55,325 nt of DNA, from the NCBI GenBank assembly GCA_022840285.1, contig JALHIE010000082.1, positions 1 through 55,325 on the forward strand, in the 5' to 3' direction. This stretch comes from Porphyromonadaceae bacterium. GTDB taxonomy: Bacteria > Bacteroidota > Bacteroidia > Bacteroidales > Dysgonomonadaceae. The translations under genes were made by a program, and so were the position numbers. Position 1 is the first letter of the stretch. Each line of letters begins with the position of its first letter. Shown here in pieces: positions 53,622 to 55,325 of the stretch. Under the pieces are notes generated by a model, which saw only the letters and a list, made by a program, of their open reading frames with translations, did not search any database and had not been told where the DNA came from.

Positions 53622-55124
53622 ATGAGTCTTACTTATGTAACAGCGAAAGAGGCTGCTGCTCTTGTCAACCACAACGACAATGTGGGTTTTAGCGGCTTTA
53701 CCCACGCCGGATGCCCTAAAGTGGTTCCGGTAGAAATTGCAAAACGTGCCGAAGAAGAGCACGCTAAAGGCAACCCTTTTAAAATTGGTATGTTTACCGG
53801 CGCTTCTACGGGCGATTCTATCGATGGCAGCCTGGCTCGCGCCAACGCGGTAAAGTTCCGCACACCTTACCAGACCAACAAAGATATGCGCAACGCTATT
53901 AACGCCGTTCAGCATGAACCGGTTCAGTATTTCGACATGCACCTGTCGCAAGTGGCGCAGGAGATCCGTTACGGATTTTTAGGCGGCGTGGATGTCGCTA
54001 TTGTTGAAGCCTGTGAGGTTACCGATTCGGGAGAAATTGTTCCCACCAGCGGTGTTGGAATTATGCCCACCATTTGCCGTTTAGCTAAAATAGTTATTGT
54101 GGAGTTGAACGACAAGGTTCCTGCCAAAATGCGCGGAGTACATGATTTGTATGAATTGCAGGATCCTCCCAAGCGCCGTCAGATAAATATTTTTGAAGTG
54201 CAGGGGCGTGTCGGACTGGAGTACGTGAAAGTGGACCCCTCAAAAATATACGTGGTCAGAACCAGTCAGGAAAACGAAGGCAGCGGTTTCGCGCCGATTG
54301 ATGAAATTACGGCGAAAATCGGTGAAAACGTGTCGAATTTTTTCGTTTCAGAATTAAAAAAAGGACATATTCCACCTACTTTCCTGCCCATTCAGTCGGG
54401 TGTGGGGAACATTGCCAATGCCGTTCTTGCATCAATGGCACAGAACGAGGACATTCCCCGTTTCGAAGTCTATACCGAGGTTATTCAGGATGCCGTGTTG
54501 GATATGATGCAGAAAGGACATATCTCTTTTGCCAGCGGTTGCTCGCTTACGTTAAGTAACGAAGCGATGGAACGGTTTTACCGTGACCTGGATTTCTTCA
54601 AGAACAAGCTTGTACTCCGTCCATCGGAAATTTCCAACAATCCCGGTCTGGTGCGCCGGTTGGGCGTGATAGGCATCAATACAGCCATTGAGGCCGACAT
54701 CTTCGGAAATGTCAACTCCACGCACGTGATGGGAAATATGATGATGAACGGTATCGGTGGTTCGGGCGATTTTACGCGAAGTGCCTACATCTCTGTTTTT
54801 GTTACGCCATCAACCGCAAAAGGTGGAAAGATAAGCGCCATTGTTCCGAAAGTAACGCACGAAGACCACAGCGAACATTCAGTGAAAGTGATTGTTTCGG
54901 AGTATGGTGTTGCCGATCTGCGGGGCAAGGGAACGTACGCCCGGGCCGAGGAGATCATTGAGAATTGTGCACATCCCAACTACCGCCCGCTGTTGCACGA
55001 CTACCTGAGCCTTACGAAAAAGGGACACACACCACAGAATTTATACGCTTGCTTTGAATTCCACAAAGCGTTTATGGAAACCGGTGATATGATCAACGCC
55101 GACTTTTCGAAATATAAAAAATAA
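53622..55124 (+). CDS. Acetyl-CoA hydrolase / CoA-transferase family protein
   Basis: A 500-residue member of the acetyl-CoA hydrolase/succinyl-CoA:acetate CoA-transferase family, moving CoA between acyl donors through a glutamyl-CoA intermediate. Visible features are the N-terminal NVGFSGFTHAGCPKVVP, the catalytic Glu286 in FEVYTEVIQD, the GNVNSTHVMGNMMMNGIGGSGDF loop and the C-terminal SEYGVADLRGKG. Length and motifs are complete. In anaerobic Bacteroidales it probably links acetate or succinate formation to acyl-CoA pools; the exact acyl partner cannot be told. The following 55125-55325 holds no gene; a near-consensus -7 box (TATCTTTA, 55311-55318) may serve a gene beyond the window. Confidence 0.93.
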   Translation: MSLTYVTAKEAAALVNHNDNVGFSGFTHAGCPKVVPVEIAKRAEEEHAKGNPFKIGMFTGASTGDSIDGSLARANAVKFRTPYQTNKDMRNAINAVQHEPVQYFDMHLSQVAQEIRYGFLGGVDVAIVEACEVTDSGEIVPTSGVGIMPTICRLAKIVIVELNDKVPAKMRGVHDLYELQDPPKRRQINIFEVQGRVGLEYVKVDPSKIYVVRTSQENEGSGFAPIDEITAKIGENVSNFFVSELKKGHIPPTFLPIQSGVGNIANAVLASMAQNEDIPRFEVYTEVIQDAVLDMMQKGHISFASGCSLTLSNEAMERFYRDLDFFKNKLVLRPSEISNNPGLVRRLGVIGINTAIEADIFGNVNSTHVMGNMMMNGIGGSGDFTRSAYISVFVTPSTAKGGKISAIVPKVTHEDHSEHSVKVIVSEYGVADLRGKGTYARAEEIIENCAHPNYRPLLHDYLSLTKKGHTPQNLYACFEFHKAFMETGDMINADFSKYKK

Positions 55125-55325
55125 TCGTAAATGTATGTTACTTCCAATGGTGTGGGAACAGAGAAAAATGATGGGGCGGTTCGAACAAAGCGTTAAAAGA
55201 ATACGTTATAAAATAGTATTTTTTAATTAGTCGATCCTTAAAATAGGCATAATTATCTGATGAGCAGCAAAATAACGTTAGTATTTCTTGTGTGTTTTTG
55301 CCGTTTTTTGTATCTTTACGGTATG

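Noticed and set aside
1..55325. CRISPR array, prophage or conjugative element
   Set aside because: No regularly spaced repeats, no cas, structural phage or transfer genes; the 'holin-like' protein at 50762 is a chromosomal DUF1469 protein and the integrase is isolated.

Overview
The window reads as a chromosomal segment of a Bacteroidales bacterium, probably close to Dysgonomonadaceae/Porphyromonadaceae. The evidence is Bacteroidetes-type -7 boxes (TAnnTTTG) in front of many genes, the outer-membrane/TonB repertoire, a NagB-LmbE fusion, RibBA, MutS2 and the short archaeal-type ProS. Most of it is ordinary core genome.

Layout. 0-5.6 kb: an orphan tyrosine recombinase, a TonB-type outer-membrane receptor, a secreted protein of unknown function and a GH29 alpha-L-fucosidase. 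5.6-23.4 kb: housekeeping genes, mostly on the minus strand: gtrA-menA-proS, a broken low-molecular-weight phosphatase, a DUF454 membrane protein, an HD phosphohydrolase, tRNA-Gln, a Dna2-like nuclease-helicase coupled to a DgkA-type kinase, a zinc-ribbon membrane protein, tdh-kbl (threonine to glycine), rmuC, ribBA, an LptF/LptG permease and a START-like protein. 23.5-33.5 kb: a long minus-strand operon of mostly exported proteins of unknown function: a Yip1-type membrane protein, an OmpA-domain protein, two related TPR proteins with an equivalent 131-residue C-terminal domain, three small helical proteins sharing an LPxxP-type N-terminal motif, a lipoprotein and a damaged gene. A TPR histidine kinase and NarL-type regulator diverge from it (33.7-36.2 kb). 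This operon is the best candidate for an undescribed system. 36.2-42.3 kb: NagB-LmbE fusion, POT transporter, mutS2. 42.3-47.98 kb: a truncated tRNA-Met, a GH36-like glycosidase, and a TPP-riboswitch-controlled thiamine uptake operon (TonB receptor + PnuC-type transporter), both of whose genes are disrupted. 48-55.3 kb: Rel, a three-gene YtxH/DUF1469 envelope-stress cluster, miaB with an internal gap, a candidate small RNA, a broken small membrane protein and an acetyl-CoA hydrolase/CoA-transferase.

A theme runs through the window. At least ten otherwise conserved genes carry a short internal deletion or indel: LMW phosphatase, LptF/G tail, dienelactone hydrolase, two genes in the envelope operon, tRNA-Met, pnuC, the thiamine receptor, miaB and a small membrane protein. 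Either this is a consensus with systematic assembly errors or the genome is eroding. Read mapping would decide, and it matters before any of these is called a pseudogene.
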